From the NCBI GenBank assembly GCA_033764445.1, contig JANRIZ010000115.1, positions 1 to 34,330 on the forward strand: a stretch of 34,330 nucleotides of DNA, in the 5' to 3' direction. The position numbers and the translations under genes are program-made. The notes beneath the pieces are model-generated. The model was given only the letters and a program-made list of their open reading frames with translations. It made no database searches and was not told the origin of the DNA. This document shows, in pieces, positions 16,078-26,021 of the stretch (positions are counted from its first letter, which is position 1; each line of letters opens with the position of its first letter). The DNA comes from JANRIZ01 sp033764445 (GTDB lineage Bacteria > Verrucomicrobiota > Verrucomicrobiia > JAWXBN01).

Positions 16078-16452
16078 ATGACACGGAACCGAAAACGCAA
16101 CGCCAACTCCCTGAACGTCCGCTGGGTGTTCAAGCTGTGCATCTTCCTGATGATCCTCGGGATGATGGGGTTTTTCTATGTGTCCCAGAAGAACCGCACC
16201 GTGTTTTTGGGGGATGAAATCAAAAAACTCGAATCCAAAATGGAGGCCACGCGCCAGCGCAACCAGGTGCTGGAGAGCCAGATCGCCAATCTCAAGAGCC
16301 TGCGGGTGGTGCAGTACAAATGCACGCAATGGCAGCTGGGGCTGGTGCAGCCTGTGGAGACCCAGTTTATCCGTGTCTCCCCCGGACGCGGGAGCCTGCA
16401 GCTGGCCATCCGTGAGGCCGCCGCCTCGGAGGCAAACAGGTCAAACGAATGA
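16078..16452 (+). CDS. ftsL: FtsL-like bitopic division protein
   Basis: The 124-residue protein has a basic cytoplasmic start (MTRNRKRNANSLNVRW), one membrane helix (about 17-35) and a leucine-heptad coiled coil (about 43-76, with EIKKLESKMEATRQRNQVLE). This is the FtsL/FtsB layout that forms the FtsQLB complex and activates FtsWI. Sequence similarity alone cannot separate FtsL from FtsB; the position between rsmH and ftsI is the canonical ftsL place, and no second such gene is found in this cluster. It overlaps ftsI by 4 bp (ATGA 16449-16452). Confidence 0.8.
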   Translation: MTRNRKRNANSLNVRWVFKLCIFLMILGMMGFFYVSQKNRTVFLGDEIKKLESKMEATRQRNQVLESQIANLKSLRVVQYKCTQWQLGLVQPVETQFIRVSPGRGSLQLAIREAAASEANRSNE

Positions 16453-18260
16453 TCCAGTACAACATCCAGTCCCGGACCCTGGTGGTGGGCGGCCTTCTGA
16501 TGGCCGCCTTCACCCTTTTATCCGTCCGTCTGGTGATTCTCCAGGTGGCGCAGCACGACCGGTATTACGAGGAGGCGTTGAACAACCACGTGCGCAAGAT
16601 TCCCATCGAGTCCCAGCGTGGTGAAATCCTCGACGCCTCCGGCCTGGTCCTGGCCACCAGTCTGCCCCTGCAGAAAATCAGCACCGATCCCGAGGCCCTG
16701 CGTGAAGGGTGGGAGTTGCAGGTCAAACGCGCCACCCAAAAGGCCCGGAAAAAGCCCGGGGTGGTGGTGCCGACGGTGGAGGGACTGCAGAGGGATTTTG
16801 TCCTCCGCCTGAGTGCCGCCCTCGGGGAGCCCCCGGCGGTGGTGGCCGAGAAGCTGTCGCGCACCACACGCTATGTCGAGCTCAAGCGCCGGGCCGGGCC
16901 CGACATCATTGACCGGGTGCGGGAGCTGAAAAGCAGCCAGTTGTATTTTGAGGAGGACTTTCTGCGGGTGTATCCCAACCAGGAGCTGGCCAGTCACGTC
17001 CTCGGATATGTGGATTTTGACCAGAAATCCGGATTGCAGGGCATTGAAAGCTCCTTCCAGAAAATGCTCAAGGGCCTCGACGGGTGGCGGCGGATCGTGC
17101 GGGATGCCTCCGGACGTGAGCTGGTTCCCTACCGTGTGCAGGACGTTCCCGCGCGCAACGGATATTCCGTGGTCCTGACCCTGGACAGCAGCATCCAGCA
17201 TATTGTCGAGACCGAGCTGGACCGTGCGGTTCTTGAATACACCCCGCAATCCGCCGTGGCCATTGTGATGCGTCCGCGCACCGGGGAGATCCTGGCCATG
17301 GCCAACCGCCCCACCTTCAATCCGAATCTCCGGAAGCCCAACCTCGAGTGCCTGCGCAACCGGGCCATCTCCGACATCATGGAGCCTGGTTCGACCTTCA
17401 AGATTGTCACCACCACCGCCGCCTTCAACGAGGGGATCATCAATTTGCGCAGCCAGTTTTACTGTGAGCAGGGGCAGTTCCTGTACGCGGGCAAAGTCCT
17501 CCGGGATCACGGCGGTTACGGCGTCCTTGACGTGGAGACGGGGATTCAGAAATCCAGCAACATCATGGCCGGCAAGATCGGCCTGGAGCTGGGGGAAAAC
17601 CGCCTCTTCAAGTACATCTCCTTTTTTGGATTCGGTCAGCGGACCGGCATCCGTCTTCCCGCCGAGGCGAGGGGACTGGTCCACTCCCCCAGAAAATGGT
17701 CCAAGGTGAGCATCGTCCACATTCCGATGGGACACGAGGTGGCAGTGACCCCCTTGCAGATGATTTCCGCCTTCTCCGTGATCGCCAACGGGGGCCTGCT
17801 CATGAAGCCCATGATCGTCGGGCGTGTGCAGGACCAGGGCGGACGCACCGTGGAGGCCCACTACCCGACTGTCGTCCGGCGGGTGATCTCCCCCCGGGCC
17901 GCCGAGATGATGAACGAGGCCCTCAAATCCGTCGTCTCCCGTGACGGCACCGCGGCGCGCGCGTCCGTTGAGGGGTTCACCGTTGCCGGAAAAACCGGGA
18001 CCGCCCAGAAGATCGATCCGGCCACGGGAGCCTACTATCAGGGACATGACGGCAAGGTTGTCGCCTCGTTCATCGGTTATCTTCCCGCCGACAACCCCGA
18101 GTTTTGCGTGCTGGTGGTCCTGGATGAACCCGTCTCCAAGTCGAATTTTGGCGGACAGACCGCCGCGCCCGTCTTCAGCGCCATGGCCTCGCAAATTGCG
18201 CGTCAGATGGGCCTGGTTCCCGAGGGAGGCCAGGGAAAAAACGTCATTGCCGTCAACTAG
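16449..18260 (+). CDS. ftsI: Septal peptidoglycan transpeptidase FtsI (PBP3-like)
   Basis: The 603-residue class B penicillin-binding protein has a short cytoplasmic tail, one membrane helix (about 10-32), a pedestal domain with RGEILDASGLVLATS (57-71), and the transpeptidase domain. The three active-site motifs are present: STFK (315-318, nucleophile Ser315), SSN (369-371) and KTGT (515-518). It crosslinks septal peptidoglycan together with FtsW, coded further down the cluster. No PASTA domain follows. The start lies inside the ftsL stop (ATGA), and 10 bp separate it from murE. Confidence 0.94.
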   Translation: MIQYNIQSRTLVVGGLLMAAFTLLSVRLVILQVAQHDRYYEEALNNHVRKIPIESQRGEILDASGLVLATSLPLQKISTDPEALREGWELQVKRATQKARKKPGVVVPTVEGLQRDFVLRLSAALGEPPAVVAEKLSRTTRYVELKRRAGPDIIDRVRELKSSQLYFEEDFLRVYPNQELASHVLGYVDFDQKSGLQGIESSFQKMLKGLDGWRRIVRDASGRELVPYRVQDVPARNGYSVVLTLDSSIQHIVETELDRAVLEYTPQSAVAIVMRPRTGEILAMANRPTFNPNLRKPNLECLRNRAISDIMEPGSTFKIVTTTAAFNEGIINLRSQFYCEQGQFLYAGKVLRDHGGYGVLDVETGIQKSSNIMAGKIGLELGENRLFKYISFFGFGQRTGIRLPAEARGLVHSPRKWSKVSIVHIPMGHEVAVTPLQMISAFSVIANGGLLMKPMIVGRVQDQGGRTVEAHYPTVVRRVISPRAAEMMNEALKSVVSRDGTAARASVEGFTVAGKTGTAQKIDPATGAYYQGHDGKVVASFIGYLPADNPEFCVLVVLDEPVSKSNFGGQTAAPVFSAMASQIARQMGLVPEGGQGKNVIAVN

Positions 18261-18270
18261 GGATATGAAA

Positions 18271-19755
18271 ATGACCGATCTTTTCAAACACATTGAGACC
18301 CTCCGGATCGACGGAGGTGTTGCCGGGGATGTCACCGGTGTGAGTTACGACTCCCGCCGGGTCCTTCCGGGCCATGTCTTTGTGGCGGTGCCCGGACAGC
18401 GGACCGACGGGAACAGTTTTGTCGAGGCCGCCCTGGACCGGGGGGCCGTCGCCGTGGTCGAGACCGTGGACCGCAAACCCTTCCGCCGGGAGACCCATGT
18501 GACCGTGGCCAATGCCCGGCGTGCCCTGGCCGGTCTTTCCGCCGCCTACCATGGATTCCCGGATCAGAGCCTGAAAATGATCGGCATCACCGGCACCAAC
18601 GGCAAGACGACGACCGCCTTCATGGTCAAACACCTGCTGGAGTCGTGCGGCATCCGTTCGGGGCTGCTGGGAACCGTCCGGTATGAGGTGGGCGACCGGG
18701 TCATCCCCGCGGCGCGCACCACGCCCGAGGCCCCGGAAATCCATGAGATGCTCGCGACGATGAAACAGGCCGGATGCGGGGCGTGTGTGATGGAGGTCTC
18801 CTCCCACGCCCTGGCGCAGGACCGGGTGCATGGCCTTGATTTTGATGTGGCCGCCTTTACCAACCTGACCCAGGACCACCTCGACTATCACAAGTCCATG
18901 GAGGATTACTTTGCCGCCAAGGCCCTGCTTTTCCAATCGCTCGGACGGAAGGAGAAAACCGCGGTGGCCGTCCTGAACACCGACGATGACTCGGGGCTGG
19001 TCCTGATGGAAAAAATCCCCATGCAGGCCCGCAAAGTGTCCTATGGGATCGACACTCCCGCCTCGCTTCGGGCCCGGATACTTTCGTTGGAGGGCCGCGG
19101 ATGCCGGTTTGTCCTTGTGCAGGCCGGTCAGGAACAGGAGGTCACCCTTCCCATGACCGGCCGCCACAACGTGTCCAACGCCCTCTGTGCCCTGGGCATT
19201 GGCCTGTCCCTGGGACTGGACACCGCCGGAATGATTGCCGCCCTGGCGACCCTGCGCGGGGTGCCCGGACGCCTGGAAGCCGTCGCCCATCGGCTGCCCT
19301 TCGATGTTTTTGTGGATTACGCCCATACCGATGACGCCCTGCGCAACGTGCTGCGCACCGTGCGGGAGTTTGCCCGGGGCCGGGTCATCCTGGTGTTTGG
19401 ATGCGGCGGCAGCCGCGACGCGAAAAAGCGTCCGCTCATGGGACGGGTGGCCTCGGAGCTGGCGGATTTTTCCGTGCTCACCTCCGACAATCCCCGCAAG
19501 GAAAACCCCGCCGACATCCTCCGACAGATTTCCGCCGGATTCGGCGGGGCGGAAAAACATGCCGTCATCGAGGACCGGCGGGAGGCCATCTTCCGGGCCC
19601 TCTCCATGGCCCGTGAAAACGACATCGTCCTGGTCGCCGGCAAGGGGCACGAGACCTACCAGGAATTTGCCGACGCCATTGTCCCCTTTGACGACCGCGA
19701 GGTCGTCGCCGAATGCCTCACCCAGATTGCCGAAAGCAGACCATGGAAACAATGA
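18271..19755 (+). CDS. murE: UDP-MurNAc-tripeptide ligase MurE (meso-DAP adding)
   Basis: The 494-residue cytoplasmic ligase adds the third amino acid to UDP-MurNAc-L-Ala-D-Glu. Motifs are YDSRRVLPG (26-34), the P-loop ITGTNGKTTT (106-115), TTPEAPEIHEML (150-161), FAAKALLFQ with the lysine expected to be carbamylated (K217), and DNPRKENP (406-413). The DNPR motif is the established marker for meso-diaminopimelate rather than lysine, which predicts an A1gamma-type wall. ATG codons occur at 18265 and 18271; AGGGA (18259-18263) is properly spaced only for 18271. It shares ATGA 19752-19755 with murF. Confidence 0.95.
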   Translation: MTDLFKHIETLRIDGGVAGDVTGVSYDSRRVLPGHVFVAVPGQRTDGNSFVEAALDRGAVAVVETVDRKPFRRETHVTVANARRALAGLSAAYHGFPDQSLKMIGITGTNGKTTTAFMVKHLLESCGIRSGLLGTVRYEVGDRVIPAARTTPEAPEIHEMLATMKQAGCGACVMEVSSHALAQDRVHGLDFDVAAFTNLTQDHLDYHKSMEDYFAAKALLFQSLGRKEKTAVAVLNTDDDSGLVLMEKIPMQARKVSYGIDTPASLRARILSLEGRGCRFVLVQAGQEQEVTLPMTGRHNVSNALCALGIGLSLGLDTAGMIAALATLRGVPGRLEAVAHRLPFDVFVDYAHTDDALRNVLRTVREFARGRVILVFGCGGSRDAKKRPLMGRVASELADFSVLTSDNPRKENPADILRQISAGFGGAEKHAVIEDRREAIFRALSMARENDIVLVAGKGHETYQEFADAIVPFDDREVVAECLTQIAESRPWKQ

Positions 19756-21131
19756 CCCTCCAGCAGATTGCCGCCAGTGCACGGGGACGACTCGTGGCCC
19801 CCCCCGGCCTCGGGGAGCGGACCACCGGAGCGGTGTGCACGGACACACGGAGCCTGGCCCCCGGCAGCGTATTTGTCGCCCTCCGCGGTGAGAGATATGA
19901 TGCCCATGATTTTCTGCCGCAGACCCCCGCCGCCGGCGTGCTGGCCGTTGTCGTGTCCGCGGACCGGGCGGACCGGGTCCCTGCGGGACTGGCCCGGATC
20001 GAGGTGGATGACACCCTCCTGGCCCTGCAGCGGATCGCCGCCGGATACCGCCGTCGGCTGACACTGCGCACCGTGGCCATTACAGGCAGCAATGGAAAAA
20101 CCTCCACCAAGGAATTCACCGCCGCCGTCCTGGCCGAAAAGTTCAATGTCGTCAAAACCGCCGGGAACCTCAACAACCACGTGGGCGTGCCGCTGATGAT
20201 GTTTTCGGCGGACCGCCACCACGGGGCCGGGGTCTTTGAAATGGGCATGAACCATCCCGGCGAACTCGCCCCCCTGATGCAGGTGGTCGGCCCCGAGGTG
20301 GGCGTGGTCAGCAATGTCGGCCCCGTGCACATTGAAAACTTTGAGACCGAGTCCGCCATCGCCCAGGAAAAGGCCGTTGTGGCACGGGGGATTCCGGCGA
20401 CGGGCACCGTGGTTCTGAATGCCGACGACGCATGGTTTTCCGCCGTGCGCCAGGGGGTCATTGCCCCGGTGGTGACCGTGGGCCTGCGGCAGAAGGCTGA
20501 TTTTTCCGCACAGAGCCTCCGCACGACCTCCTCCGGGGTGGAGTTTGAGATTGAGCACGCCGGGCGCCGCGTGGCGGCCCGGATTTCCGTGTTCGGGCGG
20601 CACATGGTGGCCAACGCCCTGATGGCGGTGGCCGCCGGCTCGGCCATGGGCGTGGACCTGGAAGCCGCCGTCCGGGGGCTTTCCAAGGCGGAGCTGCCCA
20701 AGATGCGGCTTGAGCCGATGACCATTCGCGGTGTGAGCGTCATCAACGATGCCTACAACGCCAACCCCGTGTCCATGCGGGCCGGATTGCAGACCCTCGC
20801 GGCCTTGGAGGTCAGCGGACGGCGGATGGCCGTTCTCGGCGACATGCGGGAGCTGGGGGCCATGACCGAGGCCGCCCACCGTCAGTTGGGGCGTGATGCC
20901 GTCGAGGCCGGGGTGAGTGCCCTGTACGTCACCGGCTCCTGCGGACACTGGACCCTGGAAGGGGCCCGTGAGGCCGGATTATCCGCCGCCGCGGCGCATT
21001 TTGCGGAAAGCGCGGAGGCGTTGGCGAAAAAAATCAATGAAACAGCCCGGGAGGGGGATGCCGTTCTGGTGAAGGGATCCCGCGGGGCGAAAATGGAGGA
21101 GGTTGTTGCCCACTGGCAGCAGCTCGCATAA
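19752..21131 (+). CDS. murF: UDP-MurNAc-pentapeptide ligase MurF
   Basis: The 459-residue ligase joins D-Ala-D-Ala to UDP-MurNAc-tripeptide. Visible motifs are TDTRSLAPGSVFVALRG near residue 35, the ATP-binding ITGSNGKTSTKEF (about 107-119), NLNNHVGVPLMM, EMGMNHPGELA and, in the C-terminal domain, DAYNANPVSMRAGL and LGDMRELG. Two close starts exist: ATG 19752 in the ATGA overlap with murE and ATG 19743 nine bases earlier; the overlap pattern of this cluster favours 19752 but does not settle it. The D-Ala-D-Ala ligase supplying its substrate is encoded near the end of the same cluster. Confidence 0.95.
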   Translation: MTLQQIAASARGRLVAPPGLGERTTGAVCTDTRSLAPGSVFVALRGERYDAHDFLPQTPAAGVLAVVVSADRADRVPAGLARIEVDDTLLALQRIAAGYRRRLTLRTVAITGSNGKTSTKEFTAAVLAEKFNVVKTAGNLNNHVGVPLMMFSADRHHGAGVFEMGMNHPGELAPLMQVVGPEVGVVSNVGPVHIENFETESAIAQEKAVVARGIPATGTVVLNADDAWFSAVRQGVIAPVVTVGLRQKADFSAQSLRTTSSGVEFEIEHAGRRVAARISVFGRHMVANALMAVAAGSAMGVDLEAAVRGLSKAELPKMRLEPMTIRGVSVINDAYNANPVSMRAGLQTLAALEVSGRRMAVLGDMRELGAMTEAAHRQLGRDAVEAGVSALYVTGSCGHWTLEGAREAGLSAAAAHFAESAEALAKKINETAREGDAVLVKGSRGAKMEEVVAHWQQLA

Positions 21132-21135
21132 GACC

Positions 21136-22305
<1,170 letters not shown>

Positions 22306-22312
22306 CCCCCCC

Positions 22313-23668
22313 ATGAATTATCACAACCAACAGATTGCCGTTCTGGGCGCAGGCACCAGCGGAGTCGCCGCCGCCCAGCATCTGGTGACCCGGGGGGCGC
22401 GTGTGACCGTGCAGGATCAGGGCGTGAGACCCCTGGCGGCGCAGGCGACTGTCAGCCTCCAGGCGCTCGGCTGTGAAATCCAGAAGGGGGAGACTCTTGA
22501 GGCCGACGCTAGATTTTCCCTCGCCGTCATCAGCCCCGGAATCGATCCGCGGCAGGAGTGGGTGCAGTCCTATTTCCGACTCGGCATCCCCGTGTGGAGC
22601 GAGCTTGAACTCGGGTATCGCGCCGCCCAATGCCCGGTCGTGGCCATTACCGGCACCAATGGGAAAACCACCACCACCGAGCTGACCCAGCGGGTGGCCG
22701 CCGCCGCCGGACTCCGGTCCGTCGCCGCGGGCAACATCGGACTTCCCCTGAGCGAGGCCGTGGACCTGAACCCCGAAGCGGAGCTGTTTGTGTTGGAGGT
22801 CAGTTCGTATCAACTGGAGCACATCCATGAATTCCGGGCGCGGGTGGCCGTGATGCTCAATCTCACCCCCGACCATTTTGACCGTTACCGCGGCCTGGCC
22901 GATTACGCCGCCGCCAAGAACCGGATCTTTGAAAATCAGCGTCCCGATGATACCGCCGTCGTGCAGGCCGAGTATGCGTACAAGCCCGGATTCCGGGGGC
23001 AGGTCACACGGTTCACGACCGGAACGGGCGCGGCGGATTACGTCTGCCGGGAGGGAGTCATTTTCCGGGGGGGGCGGGAGGTGTTGCGGATGGAGGAATG
23101 CCGGCTCAAGGGCATTCACAATGCCGAGAACCTCATGGCCGTGCTGGCGCTGGCCGGGGCGATGCACTGGGAGGAAACCCGCACCCTGGCCGCCCTGAAG
23201 AGTTATGAACCCGCCCCGCACCGGTGCGAGATTGTCGGCGTGGTTGGCGGAGTGACGTGGATCAACGACTCCAAGGCCACCAACACCGATGCCGTTGAAA
23301 AGGCGTTGTTATCCCAACCGCGGCCCGTGCTGCTGATTGCCGGGGGCAAGGACAAGGGATTCCCCTTTGAGAGCCTTGTCCCCGTCGTGAAGGAGAAGGT
23401 CCGTCGCGCCTTTCTGATCGGTGAAACCGCGCCGAAAATCGCGCAGGCCTGGGCCGGGGGCATCCCGTGCGAACAATCCGGCACGCTGGAGGCCGCCGTC
23501 GCCGCGGCGGCGCAGCATGCGCGGGAGGGGGACATTGTCCTGCTTTCGCCCGCCTGTTCGAGTTTTGACCAGTTCCGCGATTATGCGGACCGCGGGGAAC
23601 AATTTAAGAATTTCGTCCGGGCCCTGGAGGATCCGAACGGAAGCCAAACCCACAACAACCGTTCTTAA
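22313..23668 (+). CDS. murD: UDP-MurNAc-L-alanine:D-glutamate ligase MurD
   Basis: The 451-residue ligase adds D-glutamate to UDP-MurNAc-L-Ala. It has the N-terminal nucleotide-binding start AVLGAGTSGVAAA (9-21), ITGTNGKTTTT (112-122), GNIGLPLSEA, EVSSYQLE, NLTPDHFDRY, and the C-terminal NDSKATNTDAVEKAL and LLSPACSSFDQFRDYADRG. All three Mur-ligase domains are complete. It starts 7 bp after mraY. The last residues (SQTHNNRS) are unconserved. Confidence 0.95.
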   Translation: MNYHNQQIAVLGAGTSGVAAAQHLVTRGARVTVQDQGVRPLAAQATVSLQALGCEIQKGETLEADARFSLAVISPGIDPRQEWVQSYFRLGIPVWSELELGYRAAQCPVVAITGTNGKTTTTELTQRVAAAAGLRSVAAGNIGLPLSEAVDLNPEAELFVLEVSSYQLEHIHEFRARVAVMLNLTPDHFDRYRGLADYAAAKNRIFENQRPDDTAVVQAEYAYKPGFRGQVTRFTTGTGAADYVCREGVIFRGGREVLRMEECRLKGIHNAENLMAVLALAGAMHWEETRTLAALKSYEPAPHRCEIVGVVGGVTWINDSKATNTDAVEKALLSQPRPVLLIAGGKDKGFPFESLVPVVKEKVRRAFLIGETAPKIAQAWAGGIPCEQSGTLEAAVAAAAQHAREGDIVLLSPACSSFDQFRDYADRGEQFKNFVRALEDPNGSQTHNNRS

Positions 23669-23698
23669 GAGCGGAAAACCGGAGCAACAAACAAACCT

Positions 23699-24823
23699 AT
23701 GAAACTGAGCAAAATATTCATCATCGTGCTGGTCCTGCACGTGGTGGTCATTGGTGGCATCCTTGGATACCACCTTTTCAAGAGCAAGTCCAAACCCGCC
23801 GATGACTTGGCCCGGACCGAGGAATCCGCCCCGAAAGACACCGGGGCCGAGACCAAGGTTGTCGGGGACGCCGACAGTGTGGCCGGCATGGAAAACGGTC
23901 CCCTGACCGGAGTGGGCACCCCCGCTCCCGTGGCCGAGAGCGCCCCGGTGGCCAGCGCCCCCCTCCCGGCCCCGACCCCCGTGCCCCACAGCGAGGAGAC
24001 CCTTGCCGCGACCCCCGCCCCCACCCCAGTCCCTGCAGTGCTTCCGACGACGGCGCCCGTTGCCACCCCGGAGGTGGCATCCGCCCCATCCGTCCCCGCT
24101 TCGATGTACACCGTCAAGTCCGGGGACACGCTGGTGCGCATCTCCAAAAACCATGGTGTGAGTGTGAAGTCCCTGCGTGAAAGCAACGGACTGAAGAGCG
24201 ACATGCTCCGCATCGGCCAGAAACTCTCCATCCCCTCCGTTGCCGGTGCCCCGGTGGAGACCGTTCCTGCGGCCCCTGCCGTGGTGGCGGAAGCCCCCAA
24301 GGCCGTTGTCCGTGCCACCGCCACCTATGCCGTCCGCAAGGGCGACACCCTGGTCCGGATCGCCAAAAAACATGGGGTGAGCGTCAGGACCCTGCGTGAG
24401 GCCAACGGTCTGAAGAACGACCTGCTTCGGATCGGCCAGAAACTGTCGATCCCCCTGCCCGTCAAGACCGCCACCCTCAGCCCCGCGCCCGAGGTTTCCA
24501 CCGTGCCGAGTCCCGCTGTGGGGACCGTTGAGAGCGGTGCCAGCCATGTCGTGGCCCCCGGGGAGAGCCTCTATAAGATCGCCAAAAAATACAACACCGG
24601 CCTCAGTGAACTGGTGGCCGCCAATGGCATCAAGGATCCGACCCGTCTGCGACTGGGCCAGAAACTGGTGATCCCCGCGTCCACCGCGTCTGCGGTGACC
24701 CCGGCGACGGGCCTCCCCGCCGTGGCGGTTGAGAATCCCGCGTCGGCCGCCCCCGTTGTGGAGACCAACAGTGCCGCCCCCGTGAAGGCCTCGGCCGTGA
24801 AAATGGCCGGCCAGTTGGAATAG
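23699..24823 (+). CDS. Membrane-anchored triple-LysM protein in the dcw cluster
   Basis: The 374-residue protein has an N-terminal membrane anchor (about 5-24), a long Pro/Ala/Val/Thr-rich linker (about 35-135) and three LysM domains (137-179, 210-252, 283-326) separated by Pro/Ala linkers. LysM binds N-acetylglucosamine-containing glycans, so the protein probably sits in the periplasm on peptidoglycan. Domains 1 and 2 are very alike (SGDTLVRISKNHGVSVKSLR versus KGDTLVRIAKKHGVSVRTLR), suggesting a recent internal duplication; domain 3 is more distant. No hydrolase or amidase domain is attached, so a structural or recruiting role at the septum is more likely than catalysis. Its place between murD and ftsW suggests co-expression with the divisome. 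Confidence 0.85.
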   Translation: MKLSKIFIIVLVLHVVVIGGILGYHLFKSKSKPADDLARTEESAPKDTGAETKVVGDADSVAGMENGPLTGVGTPAPVAESAPVASAPLPAPTPVPHSEETLAATPAPTPVPAVLPTTAPVATPEVASAPSVPASMYTVKSGDTLVRISKNHGVSVKSLRESNGLKSDMLRIGQKLSIPSVAGAPVETVPAAPAVVAEAPKAVVRATATYAVRKGDTLVRIAKKHGVSVRTLREANGLKNDLLRIGQKLSIPLPVKTATLSPAPEVSTVPSPAVGTVESGASHVVAPGESLYKIAKKYNTGLSELVAANGIKDPTRLRLGQKLVIPASTASAVTPATGLPAVAVENPASAAPVVETNSAAPVKASAVKMAGQLE

Positions 24824-24875
24824 ACAGGAACCAACGGTTGTCAAGGGAATGGCTTAAAAAAACGTAACAGCCGCC

Positions 24876-26021
24876 ATGATCAATATCCACAAACACTGCG
24901 GAATCTATCTTCTGGTTGTCGTGCTGATGCTGCTGACACTGGGCTACGTGATGCTGTGGAGCACCACCGGCCCCGCGGCCCGGCAGATGGCAAACCCCTA
25001 CAATTTTGTGGGGCGCCAGGGGATATGGATCGTGCTGGGGTTGGTGGGGATGATCGTGGCGGCCTGTTATGATTACAATCATTATCAAAAGCATGCCTGG
25101 TGGATCTATGGCATGGCGTGTTTCATGCTTTTTCTGACGTTGATCCCCCACATCGGGGCGAATATCAACGGCGCCCGGCGGTGGATCCGTCTGGGCAGCA
25201 TCACCCTGCAGGCCTCCGAATTCGGGAAGCTCGCGACGGTGATCCTCATCAGCCACTGGCTGACACTTTATTACCGCAAATTGCAGACATGGAACTGGGG
25301 ATTTGTCTTCCCGTGGGTGCTGGCGGTTGTTCCGATCCTGCTCATCGGAGTCGCACCCGATCTTGGGACGGCGACACTTCTGGGGATGGTGGTCCTGGCC
25401 ATGATGTTCATCGCCGGAACGCGGATGCGATATCTGGTCCCCGGGGTGGTCACCGCCCTGGGTTGCTTGACAGTGGCCGTGGTCATGATGCCCGAACGAC
25501 TGGCACGGATATTCGCCTTCCTCTGGCCGGAGCTCAACAAGACCGGGAAAGGCTATCAGGTTTATCAGGGACTCATCGCCCTGGGTTCTGGAGGGATGAA
25601 CGGGGTGGGGTTGGGAGAAAGTCGGCAGAAATTCAAATACATCCCCGAAGCCCATACCGATTTCATATTCCCGGTCATTGGCGAGGAACTCGGATTGTGG
25701 GCCACACTCCTGATCGTGTTTGCCTTTTTGGTACTGATGATGAGCGGACTGATGATCGTCATGACCGCCAAGAACAAGTTCGGGCAGATGCTGGCCTCCG
25801 GGATCACGCTGATGATCTGTCTGCAGGCCATCATCAACATCGGAGTGGTCACATCGATGATCCCCAACAAGGGCATGCCGCTGCCATTCATCAGCTATGC
25901 CGGCAACAACCTGCTGATCAATCTCATTGGAATCGGCATTCTGCTGAACATTTACCGACAGGGCAACTATGTGCCGGACCATGATCCGCTGACGGTGCCC
26001 GAATACACACCCAAGGTTTGA
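24876..26021 (+). CDS. ftsW: Septal peptidoglycan glycosyltransferase FtsW
   Basis: The 381-residue SEDS protein has about ten membrane helices and the family motifs NGARRWIRLG, LQASEFGKL, APDLGTAT, the long GYQVYQGLIALGSGG to YIPEAHTDFIFPVIGEELG region containing the Asp expected to be catalytic (in EAHTDF), and a C-terminal PFISYAGNNLLINL. In typical FtsW the last motif reads SYGGSS, so G-to-A and SS-to-NN changes are present. It polymerises lipid II at the septum with FtsI. The position between the murD/LysM genes and murG is canonical for ftsW. A 52-bp gap precedes it and its stop overlaps the murG start by one base (TGATG). Confidence 0.93.
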   Translation: MINIHKHCGIYLLVVVLMLLTLGYVMLWSTTGPAARQMANPYNFVGRQGIWIVLGLVGMIVAACYDYNHYQKHAWWIYGMACFMLFLTLIPHIGANINGARRWIRLGSITLQASEFGKLATVILISHWLTLYYRKLQTWNWGFVFPWVLAVVPILLIGVAPDLGTATLLGMVVLAMMFIAGTRMRYLVPGVVTALGCLTVAVVMMPERLARIFAFLWPELNKTGKGYQVYQGLIALGSGGMNGVGLGESRQKFKYIPEAHTDFIFPVIGEELGLWATLLIVFAFLVLMMSGLMIVMTAKNKFGQMLASGITLMICLQAIINIGVVTSMIPNKGMPLPFISYAGNNLLINLIGIGILLNIYRQGNYVPDHDPLTVPEYTPKV

